From NCBI GenBank assembly GCA_040437565.1, contig JBDOQK010000033.1, forward strand, positions 1 through 64,000: 64,000 nucleotides of DNA, read 5' to 3'. A program made the translations under genes and the position numbers. Source of the DNA: Albugo candida. Taxonomy: Eukaryota; Oomycota; Peronosporomycetes; Albuginales. The notes beneath the pieces were generated by a model. That model saw nothing but the letters and a program-made list of their open reading frames with translations. It ran no database searches and had not been told where the DNA came from. This document shows, one piece after another, positions 1-12,333 of this stretch (its first letter is position 1; each line of letters opens with the position of its first letter).

Positions 1-2
1 GT

Positions 3-9
3 GCCTCGG

Positions 10-64
<55 letters not shown>

Positions 65-75
65 GGTTCGCGGCA
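3..75 (+). tRNA. tRNA-Phe (anticodon GAA)
   Basis: This folds as a complete cloverleaf. The acceptor stem is 3-9 with 68-74, the D stem is GCTC/GAGC (12-15, 24-27), and the anticodon stem is TCAGA/TCTGA with GAA at 36-38. The T loop TTCGATC lies at 56-62 and the discriminator base A is at 75. There is no intron. One acceptor pair (T6 opposite C71) and the outer T-stem pair (C51 opposite T67) are mismatched, so it may be a slightly decayed copy or the 3' half may carry sequence errors. CCA is not encoded. Confidence 0.9.
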
Positions 76-159
76 AGCATATTTCCCCTCAGTCGGTTGA
101 GTTTTACCCTATCCTTCCGCGTTATTTTTATCCGGCTTTATGCGCCCCCGATTATGTCT

Positions 160-1025
160 TTACTGTAGGTTGTTCGGTCTGGAACCGAGTCGTTGCTTAT
201 TCCAATAGTGGTGGTCGCAAATTAGGCAACGATGGGGCTTGTTGGTGGAGGCAAAGATCTTCCTCGTCGATATCATCGTTGATTGGCTAGTTTGTGCATA
301 ATTAATATGCTTGCTCGATATGGTGGCTATATTACACTCCGCGCCACAGAGATAGGGACACGTGNNNNNNNNNNNNNNNNNNNNNNNNNNNNNNNNNNNN
401 NNNNNNNNNNNNNNNNNNNNNNNNNNNNNNNNNNNNNNNNNNNNNNNNNNNNNNNNNNNNNNNNAACCGCCCCAGACCATGATGCCACCCCCTCCACTTT
501 GACGGCTATAAAATGTCCTTGCTTCAAGCCGGATATCGTGCCAATAATACTTGCAACCATCTGGTCTGTCCAGCGTGAACCGCTTCTCGTCTGAAAAGAT
601 GATCCGGTCCCAGTCAGTGCAATCCTTGAGCTTCTGTTTGGGTCATTCAAGTCGTGCCGTGTGGTGGCGCTTCGTTAGTTTTGGCGTGGGTCTCATTTCT
701 TGTAGACAAGATGAGGCGCTCGCTGGAGCAAGCGCTGAACGGTCCCCTTGCTCACCTGTGGGTTCACGGTGTTGGCGATGGAAGCAGCAGACAAATCACC
801 GCTGATTGCGGCATTGATGATGCACCGCACATCACGCGGTCCGAGTTTCGGCTTCCTTCCAGGGCTCTTTCTCCTTCCATAGCCATCAGGATTTCTTAGG
901 TAAGCATGGACGACGTTTGTGGAGCGCTCTAGGCTCGCAGCAATCGTCCGTGGAGTTTCTTTGTTTGACCTGAGGGCATCAAATTGACCTTTCTCGTACT
1001 CGGTCAGAGTAGGCTTTCGCCCCAT
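160..1025 (-). mobile_element. Tc1/mariner transposase remnant
   Basis: On the minus strand, 1025-693 encodes an N-terminal paired-type helix-turn-helix region beginning MGRKPTLTEYEKGQFDAL. It continues in another frame through about 690-470 with the catalytic-domain signature IIFSDEKRF (first DDE aspartate) and ends at GGIMVWGG beside the N gap 365-464. There is a frame change near 693 and an in-frame TGA where the family usually has Trp, so the copy is defective. The rest of the catalytic domain lies in or beyond the gap and I could not follow it. This is a plain DNA transposon. The 160 boundary is approximate. Confidence 0.8.
365..464. other. Assembly gap of 100 N
   Basis: An unknown-length gap inside the Tc1/mariner copy. 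The two flanks do not repeat each other. Confidence 0.95.
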
Positions 1026-1574
1026 GGCTTCGCTTTAAAACCCCCCCCACTAAACTCGACTATGTGCACGCAGAAAACATTTAGAAGAATCCATCCATGT
1101 TGACTTCAGGCGAAGAAAGTGCATTGTCTACCTGTGTGGTCGTGTGGTGTTGGTGTACACTATCAATATGTCGCGCAGGTCTGTGTACCTTCCCGCCAAA
1201 TTTCCCACTTCCACTTATCCGATCAACACAAACAAAACGTCGAAATGATTGGCTCAACGTAGGAAAATGTTTTATTCAATCAGTAGTCAAAACAAAGGAA
1301 AATTCAGCACAATTCAGAAAATAAACGGTTGTACCTATATTTATGGCGAGCAGTGTAGGGAACCGTTAGTATACACCCCCCATGATTCATTGGCTGAACT
1401 CCATTAAAATTGACGTTAAACGGAGATCAATATTCACTCACTTGTAACAACTATTACCACTCAACTCACTACCACTCAATTCACTCGAAAGTGAAAAAAA
1501 AATGCAGATTCTCAGCTATCTAGATCATCATCTAGTCTCTTATACTAAGGTTGTTATCTTTTAATAATAAAAAA
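1026..1574. other. Gene-free stretch
   Basis: AT-rich sequence between the Tc1 copy and the foldback element. I see no coding frame with recognisable content and no RNA gene. Confidence 0.5.
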
Positions 1575-2531
1575 AGTAGGGAGGTGCTATCCGGACCCCC
1601 CCCTCTCGTCACATATGTTTTATATATTTTAATAAGCACACACCCCATGATCAAATATGAGTCAATACTTCGTGATGTTTTTGTTTGTTGATGTTTTGAG
1701 TTCGACATATCAATTTTGGTAAAGGGAGATGCGTTGACAGGAATTCCGATCGACGTATAATTTGAATAATATAATGCTTTGACTGCTGAATCTATCGGTG
1801 ATTTACTGATTGGTTTGGAAGGGTGTGTAATGAATGAGAAAGATCATCATAAAAATAATAGTGACGGATAAATGCCCCATAGCCTGCACGTTGCACTCCT
1901 GATTCCCAACTGCTCATACCTATCTACTCATTTTCATCTTGAGTCTCCCAACTGGGCCGTAATTTCCGTTGGGAATTCTTGAGCAAGCGGGACATCGTCG
2001 GCGGGCACGCTATCAATTTCAATAACCTGAAAAAAAACGGTAAGAAGAAATCATACACGAATGATTATGGCTTACCTCTACGCCCTTTCTTGCACTTTTG
2101 CATTTTTTTCGCTATTGGTAGTTGTTATTGTAATGGGATCCGTCTGGAAAAACGGCAGATGTCAGCTAAAAGTACTAAAGGATCTTGAGACAAAGCCGCA
2201 TGCATGAATGCTGTTGACTTATAACATCGCGCACTATTTCAAACAGCACGGTCGTGCAATGACGTCATAGCGACGGACAGTCTCCCGTGATTGGACTATT
2301 CCAATGTCGCGTGGATCACAAATCGACCAATTCCAACAGGAAGACGTTAAGAAGGAGAAGAGGCCGTGGTCATGTAGCACATATGTGCTGTATAGGGAAA
2401 GGGTGTCCCGTTTAGGACGTGCAGCGCAATAAAATGTAATCGATTTATTAACCTAAATAAGGACGGGTGTTACTGAAATATATAAAACATATGTAAGGAG
2501 AGGGGGGGGTCTAGATGGCAGCTCCTTATAT
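1575..2531. mobile_element. Foldback or MITE-like element with long inverted repeats
   Basis: A segment at about 1575-1640 returns in reverse complement at about 2474-2531. The best core is 36 bases with about 34 matches and includes a run of eight C (or eight G) followed by ACATATGTTTTATATATTT. The roughly 0.85-kb interior has no coding frame that I recognise; one small frame (1979-2188) lacks any motif. Inverted ends around a short non-coding interior fit a non-autonomous DNA transposon. I found no convincing target-site duplication, so the ends are approximate. Confidence 0.55.
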
Positions 2532-2739
2532 ATATCCCAACAACTTTTTTTTTAATTACAGCATGCCTAGTTAAATTATTACTCTTACAACTTTTTTTTT
2601 TGAAAAATACACAAATGATTTTACATTTCTCACTAATTACATCCATACACACCCTAAATTGTTGCTCTTAGAACTTCAATCGAGGATTGTAACGATTTCC
2701 ATTTGACACACATTTCTATTTCTATACGTACCTAAAAGA

Positions 2740-4930
2740 TTACAATATGCGTCCCCCACCAGTACACCAGGCCTAGAGCACATTTGCAGAGCTCTTCAAA
2801 GCTGTACACGAGGTTGCATTCATTGAAGGCTATGCGTTGGCTTTATATTAGCCCTACCAAAAATCTGCGATACTACATAAACTGCGACTTAGGAAGAACA
2901 TTCGATACAAGGTAAGATCGGAGCACAAAATTCCAACTCTTCTGATACAAAGTAAAACAGGTCAAACCTAACTCAGGAGAATCGACAGCGCCAAAGTGCC
3001 ACCAAGTTAATTGACTGTTCGTTTTTGCTCTATGCTACAATATATAAACGTGATTTAAAATAGAGATTGCCTGTGAAATATGGTCAGCATAACCATGAAC
3101 AAATAAAAGAAATTGCTGGGCATCCAATAGTACAAACCCTTACTATTCAGGCAAAAACTGCAACTAAAAGGTGCCTTCATCATGAACCTAGGCCTAGCGA
3201 GGTGAGAAAAGCTCCTGAACTGCAAGATTCATTGAATAGATCTAGCATGAGGGATATTTACAATGAAAGGGTAAAGTCATGAATCAGCCTCAGAAATGTG
3301 TGCTCTTAAAAGTTGTGAATTTGATTTAATTCAAATCCTTTCACTTTCTAGGTTAAGATGCGGAAACAGTCCCTCAATGGCAGAACACAAATTGCAGCAC
3401 TACTTAAGGAACTCAAGGAAGACCATTACACCTCTTCAACCAATGCAGCAATGACAACAATCTGACGCTCCTTTTTTTGCCAATCCAGTGTCTATCAAAT
3501 TGACACGACGCTTTACTTTTTTTGTTCTTAGACTGCACATAAAAGACAAAAAAGTATAAAATGCCCCTGTTCCATGCTACTGGGTTTACTTGCCTAAATT
3601 CAACATTCTCATCATCCTTTCCATTCCTGCCGAATGAGCATCAAGAGGACTACATATGGGCGCTACACCATATCAAAAGTATCTATACTGGGGTATCCTC
3701 TCCGAAGGTCATAATCACAGATCGCGAGCTTGCGCTAGTGGAGGGCTGCCCATGAAGTTCTTTCATCAAGCAAGCATCTCCTTTGTCGTTGGCATATTGG
3801 AAAAATGTTTTCGCAAACGGTAAGGGCAAATTTGGTACCTCGAAAGAATTTTATGATTTTATGAGTGATTGGTCACACGTAAGTAATGTTTCTCATGGAT
3901 TTTTCAGTATCTAATTAAACGAATCATTCTTACAGTTGCAGAACAGCAGAAATCCTGAACCACTTATCAGCTCGTGGGAAAATAGAAAAATCAAGTATGA
4001 ATAAAAGCCAAATGTATTGTTGTGCTTGGAAGAGACATGGTTTGTGCAAAAGGAAAGATTTGTAACAGCATGGACAAAGTTTTAACCTCACTTCGGGAAT
4101 ATTAACCCATCGCGAGCTGAAGAAGTACATATCACAATCAAAAGATTGTTAAAGGTGTCAACAATGGATCTACGAGATGTAAGAGCCAAGTTAACGAATT
4201 TTCTACAGCAGCAAGAGAGGGAGTTTCGGACAGCAGTTGTAGCAACAGAAACTCGAGTTTACCATGATCTAAATGAGCAGGATATATAAACGTGTATTGC
4301 GTTACGTGTCTCCCTTCGCTCTGGGAAAACTAAAGATGAAAATAAGGAGGGCTTGGCTGGCAACAGGACAGGTACTTCCACGCACGCTTTCGGAGAAATT
4401 GATGGTCAACCCTGCTGCAACTCATTTTTTTAAAGATCGATAATGACTAAAATCTCTAACCATCCGACATCCACTTATAATGGCACCTTTCTCCAGAAAT
4501 CGAATCAACAGTCTCAAAAGATTAAAAGACTGGTATTGAAGAATTTCGGAAAATTGTGAAGCAACTTGAGCCAAGTTACCAATTCTTGAACTCCAGTGAA
4601 CAAAAGAGAATGGAGTCTCAGCTTATTCAGATGGTAACCCAGATATCAAGAGGACCAAATCCCCCTGTACTATAGTTAAGCAGCGAGGAAGACCAGCAGG
4701 ATCAAAGAAGCCTTTTCGGTATGGAGCTTCTATAAAACAATACCTGCCAGCATTTGAGCATCAGACACAGGGAAAATGCAGGTGCATCAATTGTGGAAAA
4801 ATCGGTCACAGCAAGCTGTCTTGCAGAGTTCCGGTTACAAGCTTCGATTCAGGGCAAGCTTTAGAAAAAAAATTAGATGATAACTTATGCATCTTTACGA
4901 CGCATTATAGCTCAACAAACTGGCAATGAA
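2740..4930 (+). mobile_element. Mutator-like element (MULE) transposase, degenerate
   Basis: Broken plus-strand frames read through a MULE transposase in order. First is a FAR1/WRKY-type zinc-finger end with YGQHNHEQIKEIAGHP (3067 onward). Next is the transposase core with FAFLPNEH-like FPFLPNEHQEDYIWALHHIKS and KVIITDRELALVEGCP (3561-3755), where the aspartate of TDRE is a likely catalytic residue. Then comes a helical region to about 4270, and finally a CCHC zinc knuckle CRCINCGKIGHSKLSC (about 4779-4826). Stops and frame changes are frequent, so it is inactive. I could not identify its terminal repeats. Confidence 0.75.
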
Positions 4931-4958
4931 TCGTATACTAATGATGAGTGTTTAGTTC

Positions 4959-4990
4959 AGTTAAAGGTATCTACATTACTAGAATTAGTC
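4959..4990 (+). repeat. Orphan terminal repeat of the 16-18.6 kb TIR family
   Basis: This 32-base segment matches the left terminal repeat at 16095-16126 at 28 of 32 positions and has the same orientation. I found no inverted partner downstream, so it marks either a solo end or the left end of a decayed copy. Confidence 0.55.
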
Positions 4991-6185
4991 TGAGGCGTAT
5001 ATGACTTCTATTAGTTAAAAACAAATGTCATTTAAAAAGGTATTTGGGATATCAATACCCATTATTTATTGTTTCAATAAAGCTGTGGGAGTAATAATTC
5101 AAGTAAGCATGATGAAATTTTGAATGATAAATGAAATGTAATTAAAAAAAGAAGTTGTCGAGATATCAATACCCTTTTTTTAACCTAAAACATTGTTTGT
5201 TAAAATGATCATTGACAGCTCTCGAGACCACTTTCAAAAGATCACTGAGTTTTCCTTCTTTGCTTTGTAAATATTCATTTTGCGTTTCTCGACAATGTTT
5301 CAAGAATGTTAGAGGCTATAAAGCATCGACCATCCTTTTGACAATGCGGTGTAGATTCACGTATTCCTGCAATCCATCATAATCTAAGATTCTGTAAATC
5401 TTGTTTTTCAACCGCCAAAATTCTTGATCTTGCATCCGATAGCGTGTTGTCCACTAGTATTTTACGCTCTTATTCATCCAATCCTCATTTCCGGCTCTCC
5501 TGCTGCCCTTGAGTAATTCATCAGTCTTGTTCGGTCACTTTCCATCGGGTCTTTTTTCTTTCAAACTTCTATATTTTCTCTTTCGTCCACGCATACGCGC
5601 AAGCTCATACCAGCATGACGAACGGCTTTTTCAAACATTTTTCGAACGCCAGCAATGAGTTTTGATAATCTTGGGATCGCTTCGCAGCATCCATTTTTCC
5701 TTAGATGTATCCCCTGTGACGCCTGCCATCTTGTAACCGTCCTTAAATTTCCGCAATCTTTCATTCTTTACTTCCCTAATAAATGGTACAGCTTGATCTA
5801 ACCTGAGGAGCACTTGGGCTATTTTGGGTTCCTCAGAATCGGACGTTATTCTCGCCGGAACCTTATAAATATCCTGGCTGGCATGCATGCCTTCAAATGA
5901 TGAGTGCCCTTAGACGAATATTACTTATACGAAAGTTAGCTTTGTTCTTTATTCGTCTCAATTTGTTTTCCACAGATCTTTTTTAAAGCAATCCAGATGA
6001 CAACTTCGCCTACCCCATGGAACATACCTTGCACCGATATCAAGATAGATATCAGCCCAATTCCTAACCCGATACGCAAAAAACGTAAACGTTTCCCAGC
6101 TAGATTCGTAAATGGTGCCTAACCCATCAACACCCTATACATTGTCTCGTGACATCGAATATCACCGAATTGGTGGAACGAATTA
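4991..6185. other. Unidentified repeat-like stretch
   Basis: Between the orphan terminal repeat and the copia LTR there are only broken minus-strand frames. The best runs 5888-5631 and has many charged residues (KFKDGYKMAGVTGDTSKEKW). Related-looking minus-strand sequence continues to about 5200 with stops. The palindrome-like string GATATCAATACCC occurs twice (about 5053 and 5160). It looks like old transposon sequence, but I cannot name the family. Confidence 0.3.
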
Positions 6186-6440
6186 TGTTGAAGGAGGGTT
6201 TGTAGTAGCCAAGTTACGCTATCGCACGATGCATGTTGGTAACGGCACAGAATTACCGACGCGCCAGCCAGGCAATTTCTCATGTGCGACTATACAAGTA
6301 GTAATGCGCGGTATGAAAACTGTCAAGTTATAGTCGAAGAAAGCAGTAGGCTTAGAGTAGCAAGATAGTTTGCGAACCAAGGACCTAAATATGTTTGCAG
6401 TATTCAATTTGTTACCTGCTGAGCACTACGCATCTTTTAA
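6186..6440 (+). repeat. Left LTR of the copia fossil
   Basis: A direct repeat of 10893-11147 of about 255 bp, beginning TGTTGAAG and ending at GCATCTTTTAA. Confidence 0.85.
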
Positions 6441-9400
6441 CCGGTTCTGAGCCTAACGACTGATTCTAACGGCGCGCCAAGCGCACCAACTCCAGTCAGC
6501 TTTGACTCCGGCCACGAAAAGGCCACGGCGTCTACAGTGGTAGTTCAAAGTGAAACGACGGTCCACGAAAGGAGCGATGACGTCAACACCAGAATACTCG
6601 CAGCCCTCGTTGACCTCCAAGCACGGATGACGCAGATGGAGGTCTCACAACTGAAACGCGGTGAAGAAACGCATGATTGGTGCAATCGAGTCAGGGATGT
6701 TTCGCTATGCACTTGCCAATTGTCGCGGTGGTACATCAATGCACATCGACTCGCTAGGGCACTCACCGATGTGTCCAAAAACTGGGCAAGAGCTCACAAG
6801 TGTGTCCCAACAAGGAGCTGCATGGAACGCGGCGTAGTCAGGATGGCGGGCACCTCAATCAATCAGCATTACCGGTTCGTGAGCCGTATTCCGACATGGA
6901 TTATGCGGCCGCACAGGATTATGCGAGCCGAATGAATCCAGACGCACGAGCAATGAGAGTTCCGGACGAGCGTCAAAGAAGATTGACCATCCGAAAATTT
7001 GATGACTCCGACCTGTATCGAGGCTCGGACTCTGGGGTTTTCTGGATTGGGGAAGAACATTCATGCGTCAGGTCCAGTACGCTCAAGTGCCATGTGGTTT
7101 CGACTGGTCCGAAGACGTAAAGACTGACCTGCTTGGCCACTACCTTAGTGGTACGGCCTAGAGCTACTACAACAAGCAGGTCGAGACATGGTGGTATCGA
7201 AAACCAACGCTTGATCTAGTTATGAAGCTTTTTCATCATGAATTCAAGACAAGTATCACAGCATCCCTGTCGAGGAAGCTTTTTACAGCGAAAAAAGATC
7301 AAAATAGAAGCTGGCCCGAGCATTACTTTTACTTGGTGGCGGTTAGCGATGCATGTGGCGGCGCTGACGCGCAAGTGTTTGAGAACATTGTGCACTATGC
7401 GTCGACTGAGCTTCACACGGTGCTAATGGCCAAGTACGACGGGAGTTGTCCAGACTACCTTGCTCAAGCTGAAAAGCTCCACATTTCGAAAAGTATGTCG
7501 AGTTGGATACGCGAAGTACCTCCACGTTTGGCAAGGACGTCGTAGCTCACGTTGCTGAAAGCAATCCACGCATTGATAAGCGCATGTGTTTGGGTGTGGC
7601 AAAGTCAGGCACATCCAGTCGGTCGGTCCTGACGAAAGCAATAAGGCGAAGAGAAACAATGGCGTCAAGGGAGCTTGGAGAAACATTGCCACGACAAAGT
7701 ACTTTGCTAGCTACACTTTGTCCTTACAAGAATCCAAGGCCTAAGACAGCTTGTCGATTCTGGACAGTGGATCTAGCAGGCACCTCGTCAATGATGAGGC
7801 GCTCCTCGAAAATGCAAGATAATGTGATGACCAATGCCTGGTCGCCAACGGAAAAACACTTCGTCTTGCATTGGTCGCAATATATGGTGATTCACGTTAT
7901 GGAATGCGGAAAAGAAAGTGTTATACGACTTACAGAAGTCTACTACGCACCACTGCTAGCGCGCAATATCGTGTCTTACGGTAACCTTGAGCTCAAAGGT
8001 TACGGGCTCAACTATAATAATAACAGGCGAGCCGTTATCTACCCTGAATACCGGCTCCTTCGTGTTCGACGTGGCGATTTGCAACAACGTGCTCGTCATC
8101 GAGACCCAAGAAGAAAGAGCTGAAGAAGGGATAGTAAAGACAGTCATTGCTGCGATTGATGAAGCAAAGCATCAAGAAGTTGATGAAGTTGTGCATTTAA
8201 GAACGCTCATGCACTTTCACCAACGTTTTGGACATCTATCCTACGACATTGAGAGAATCGCGCGTGAGCCTAGATCTGGAATCCGGCTTACTGATAATGA
8301 GCGAGTGACGTGTGTCACATGCGCGCAAGAGAAGCAGTCAAACAGTGCGCATTTTCAAAAGGACACAGACGTGCATTCACCGATTGATCGTATTGCTGGT
8401 GTTATCCGTTGGGATCTCAAAGGATCCATGACACCAAAGGATCGAATGGGAAATCGGTACCTAGTCAACTTCGTGGATCACAGGAGCAATTATTGCCTCG
8501 TGTTTCTCGCACGCACCAAGGATCAAGCGGCGAAGAAGTTAGAGCAAATCTTAATCTTTTTTGAAAGCGTTTTAATTGCCGGGTCCACGTTCTGCGAACT
8601 GACGGTGTTAGAGAATACAAGAATGTGAATTTACTTTGCAAGTCAGCCGGCGTGGACAGACAAGGAAGCGAGGCACGCAACCAAGCATCAAATAAAAAGC
8701 CGAGCGCATGCACATAAAAGTTCTAACATGGCGCGCTCTTTGATATTCGTGAGAAACCTCCCGCCATCTTTCTGGGGTGACGTGGTCGAATACTCGACGT
8801 ACATCTTAAATCGCAGCCCTACGAGCGCGAACGACGCGGCATCGCTGTATTTGGATCAACATGTACGGCGCATCGTGACCCAAAGAAGAACTCGCCAGGA
8901 CATCGGGCGCAGGTTGGCACTATTGTCGGGAGAAGCGACGAGACCAAGGGGTATTTTGTTGATATCCGTAAAGACAGCGTCGTCATTGTTACAAAACACG
9001 TCAGAAACATATAGACGCTTTTCAGCGTGCAGAATGGACAGCTCCAAAACATTCAAAAGCTAGAGGGTGGAAATGGCGTTACTCAAGGTGACGTGCGGAC
9101 AGCTCGAAATCGTGCGACAGTGACAAAAATTGGAAGTGCAAGGGGAGGAGCAAGCTATGGATGCGTGTCCCTCATGAAACACGACCATCAACAAAGAAGG
9201 AGACGCAAGCTATAAGGTCTACGACTGATTCTGTAGCCGCCGTTCTGCAAGCCTATGAGCCAGATCCGAAGACACACGCTTAATCGATGCGCAGTTCGAA
9301 GGTTATAGGTTGGTGCAAGGCCATGATCGAAGAAATCCAAGCTCTGGAGGATAAAAACGTGTGGAATGTGATCAAGCTACTGGCCGATGCAAATTTGCTA

Positions 9401-10892
9401 CACAGTAAGTGGGTGTTTAAGACGAATGACAGATGCAAACAGCGCAGTAGAAAGACTCAAGGCGCTACTGGTTGCATGTAAAAACGAGTAAGTCTTCGGT
9501 GTTGACTACTCACTTGCCTTCGCCACTGTAATGGACATGTCAACAAAGAAAGTGATCCTGGGACTTGTGGCGATATGGGGTGTACCGACAAAGCATAGTG
9601 ATATCCCAAATGCTTGCGTTAAAACTATCAAAGAGGAGCACCTGAAGATATTGATGCATGTACCAAGCGGCATGAATATCAACGAAGAGCATTTCAAGAG
9701 ACTTGGAGTGGCTAAAAAATGCGACGTCGCGCTCGACCTGAAGAAGAGCCTCTATGGGATCAAGCAAGCAGGACGACTCTGGAGTCAACTGCTGCAGACA
9801 AAACTTCAAGAAGCAGGATACAAACAGTGCAGTAGTGATATGTGCCTATACTACAAGCGCGACGGTCATGAGATGAAAATAGTGGGTGTCTACGTTGATG
9901 ACTTTCTAGTCACAGCGACCACGGTTGAAGGCGGCGATTGGTTTTTACGGCTATGAAATCGCTTTTGGTCAAGACTATAGGACCAGTTTTAGAATTTTTT
10001 GGTATTAGAGTGAAGGCGCTCGACATATGCGCGTATGTTCTGGACCAGGAGGAGGAGATTGATGAGCTGCTTCGGGAGCACGGGCTAGTGTTGGCTACTT
10101 CTTCAGGTACATCGATCAGTGATGACTGCTACAATGAAGTTGGATTGAGCAGCGTCCTTCTAAAGTAAATTGCAGAGCCTGGAAAACAAAAGTCAAGTCG
10201 TTTCAGTCCCTTGTTGGTAGCCCACTGCGGGTCGCGAAATGTACTCGGCCTGAATCCACGTTTGCGGTGCACAAGGCAGCACGTCAAACACATGATCCAA
10301 AGAAACAAGATTGTAAACTGGCAAAAAAATTGCCCAATACCTCGCTGGGAGCAAGGACATGCGACTCGAGATGCGTCCTGATGCAAAGATCAAAGGTGAA
10401 GTTAATCTGAAATCCTACAGCGATGCGGACTTCGCCGCAGACAAGAGCGACAAGTAGTCTCTAACTGGTAGTATATTAATGCTTAACAGAATCCCAGTAC
10501 GCCAAGAAACAAAGAGGCGTTTCGCTCTCGACAATGAATGCCGAGTTTGTAGAAGCGTCAGAAACGGCTCGCGGCTCCTCGGAGTCCAGTAGATGCTAAT
10601 GGAAGTTGTACTGGCGCCATTTCTGCCCATGCGGGGGCACGTAGATATTCAAGCGGCTGTTCGACAGATCGGAGGCGAATCTTCTGCATTGAGGGCTCAA
10701 CATTTCGACCTGCGCCTCAAATTTATTAAAGACTTTGTTCATCGGAGCATCCTTGAGCCCCGGTACGTCCAGTCCGAGCTCATGCGCGTGGACCTATTGA
10801 CCAAGGCAGTAGACAAGCACAAGATCGCCAAGCTGCGACCGCTAGTGGGCTTACAATAGCTCAGGTGCCGATGATGCGGTCACGAAGAGGAG

Positions 10893-11147
10893 TGTTGAAG
10901 AAGGGTGTGTTGTTGTCAAGTTACGGTATCGCACGATGCATGTTGGTAACGACACAGGATTACCGACGCGCCGGCCAGGCGATTCTGATGCGAGACTATA
11001 CAACTAGTAATGCGCGTTATGAAAAAGTGTCAAGGTATAGTCGAAGAAAGCAGTAGGCTTAGAGTAGAAAGAGAGTTTGCGAACCAAGGATCTAAATATA
11101 TTTGCAGTATTCAATTTGCCACCTGCTGAGCATTAAGCATCTTCTAA
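10893..11147 (+). repeat. Right LTR of the copia fossil
   Basis: The partner of 6186-6440, immediately preceded by a purine-rich tract at 10884-10892. Confidence 0.85.
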
Positions 11148-12333
11148 AAGATTCGTGATAGTATTGTTATCTGATGTTCACGCAGCAGATATCATGCAAC
11201 TTATTAGTGCCGAGTAACACGTACATGGGTTTGAGGCTCGTAGAGAAAGCAAGTAGGTAAATTTTCCTGTATTACTCTCCATTAAGTCACTATCAAAAAT
11301 ACTCATATCCAGCTGCAAATACCAAGCTGACTTTTTTGAATTCTAAAGGTTGCAAATTTCTAATTCTCAATATGATAATCCTATCGATAAAGAAAAGGTA
11401 TCGTTTAGCAATTATTTCTGCACTTGAAAAAAAGGTTAATGAGTGCAGATGGCGATCTCTATGATACTTATCAAGCTTCCTATCTTGAAAATGCAAGCAA
11501 TTCCTCTTGGACCATGTTTCTCGCTCTCTCTGAATTCAATGGAGAACACAAGGTGTTTGAAACACGCATCAGTGCTTGTTTATAGTTTGCTGCGATTTGC
11601 TTGCTCGATGCTGTCGCTGTAATACGGTCCACAGCCACGGAATAAATGGTGCCATCTAACTAGTCCCAGTATAGTCTCGGTCTTGAGGCATTGCGCAAAC
11701 GTAGCGATGCGTTTCCTGCGGAATTTCAGCTGTCATGTTTTGTCAAAGTCTCTGATTCATGATAACACTTATATATCTTAGAACACTGAAAAGGGTCAGG
11801 TTGAGATGCTGTTTAATTATCTTCTTTTATATTAAAAGTCTCCCTTGGAAATAAGCCCGAATCACTTTCTCAATACTCCAATTGACGAATCCAGTGATAA
11901 AATAATAAAAAGGAGACGTGTGGCGCTGGCTTCTTTCAGTAAGAAACAAGCTGACGTTCTCGCAGCCTTGGCCTACTTTTTCTTTCAATCTTCTAAAAGC
12001 TTAGAATGCTAAGCTGTATTGCGCGATAGCAATGACTGCCCAGACGACCAGAGTGATCAGACGCGACTGCCAAAATAGCAACTAGACTTGATTACAAAGA
12101 TTCTGAGTGACTAAGTACCTCGCAAACTCAATACTACAACCTACGAGCTGTTTCCTTGATACCAATCAACCTTTCCTATTCTGTTGAGAGCAAACTTTCT
12201 AATTAAAATAAATCTAAAAAAAATAAGAAGATTTTAATAATAAGTTACCTGATGTTATCTCGACTGATGAAGTGACTATGCGCTCACATAATCTTTCTGC
12301 TACCGGTACGTCGGCTACTTAAAGTGCGTCCGT
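11148..12333. other. Gene-free stretch between the copia fossil and the LINE
   Basis: AT-rich sequence with no recognisable coding frame. It may contain the 5' untranslated part of the LINE that follows. Confidence 0.4.

Larger units (their letters stand above)
6186..11147 (+). mobile_element. Ty1/copia LTR retrotransposon, full-length fossil
   Basis: Two direct LTRs of about 255 bp bound the element, both starting TGTTGAAG. A primer-binding-site-like string resembling the initiator-Met tRNA type follows the left LTR (about 6441-6455), and a purine tract GAAGAGGAG sits just before the right LTR. Plus-strand parts occur in copia order: gag-like (about 6540-7700), protease region (about 7740-7830), integrase with gag-pre-integrase (about 8190-8640), reverse transcriptase (about 9530-9950) and RNase H region (to about 10860). 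By eye the LTRs differ at roughly one position in ten, so the insertion is old. The coding region is broken in many places. No target-site duplication is clear. Confidence 0.9.

Noticed and set aside
5053-5172. Two GATATCAATACCC strings as terminal repeats of the 2.7-4.9 kb MULE
   Set aside because: Both are on the same side and I found no inverted partner near the element's left end.
6112-6333. Plus-strand frame starting before the copia element as a host gene
   Set aside because: Most of it lies inside the left LTR and it has no conserved motif.
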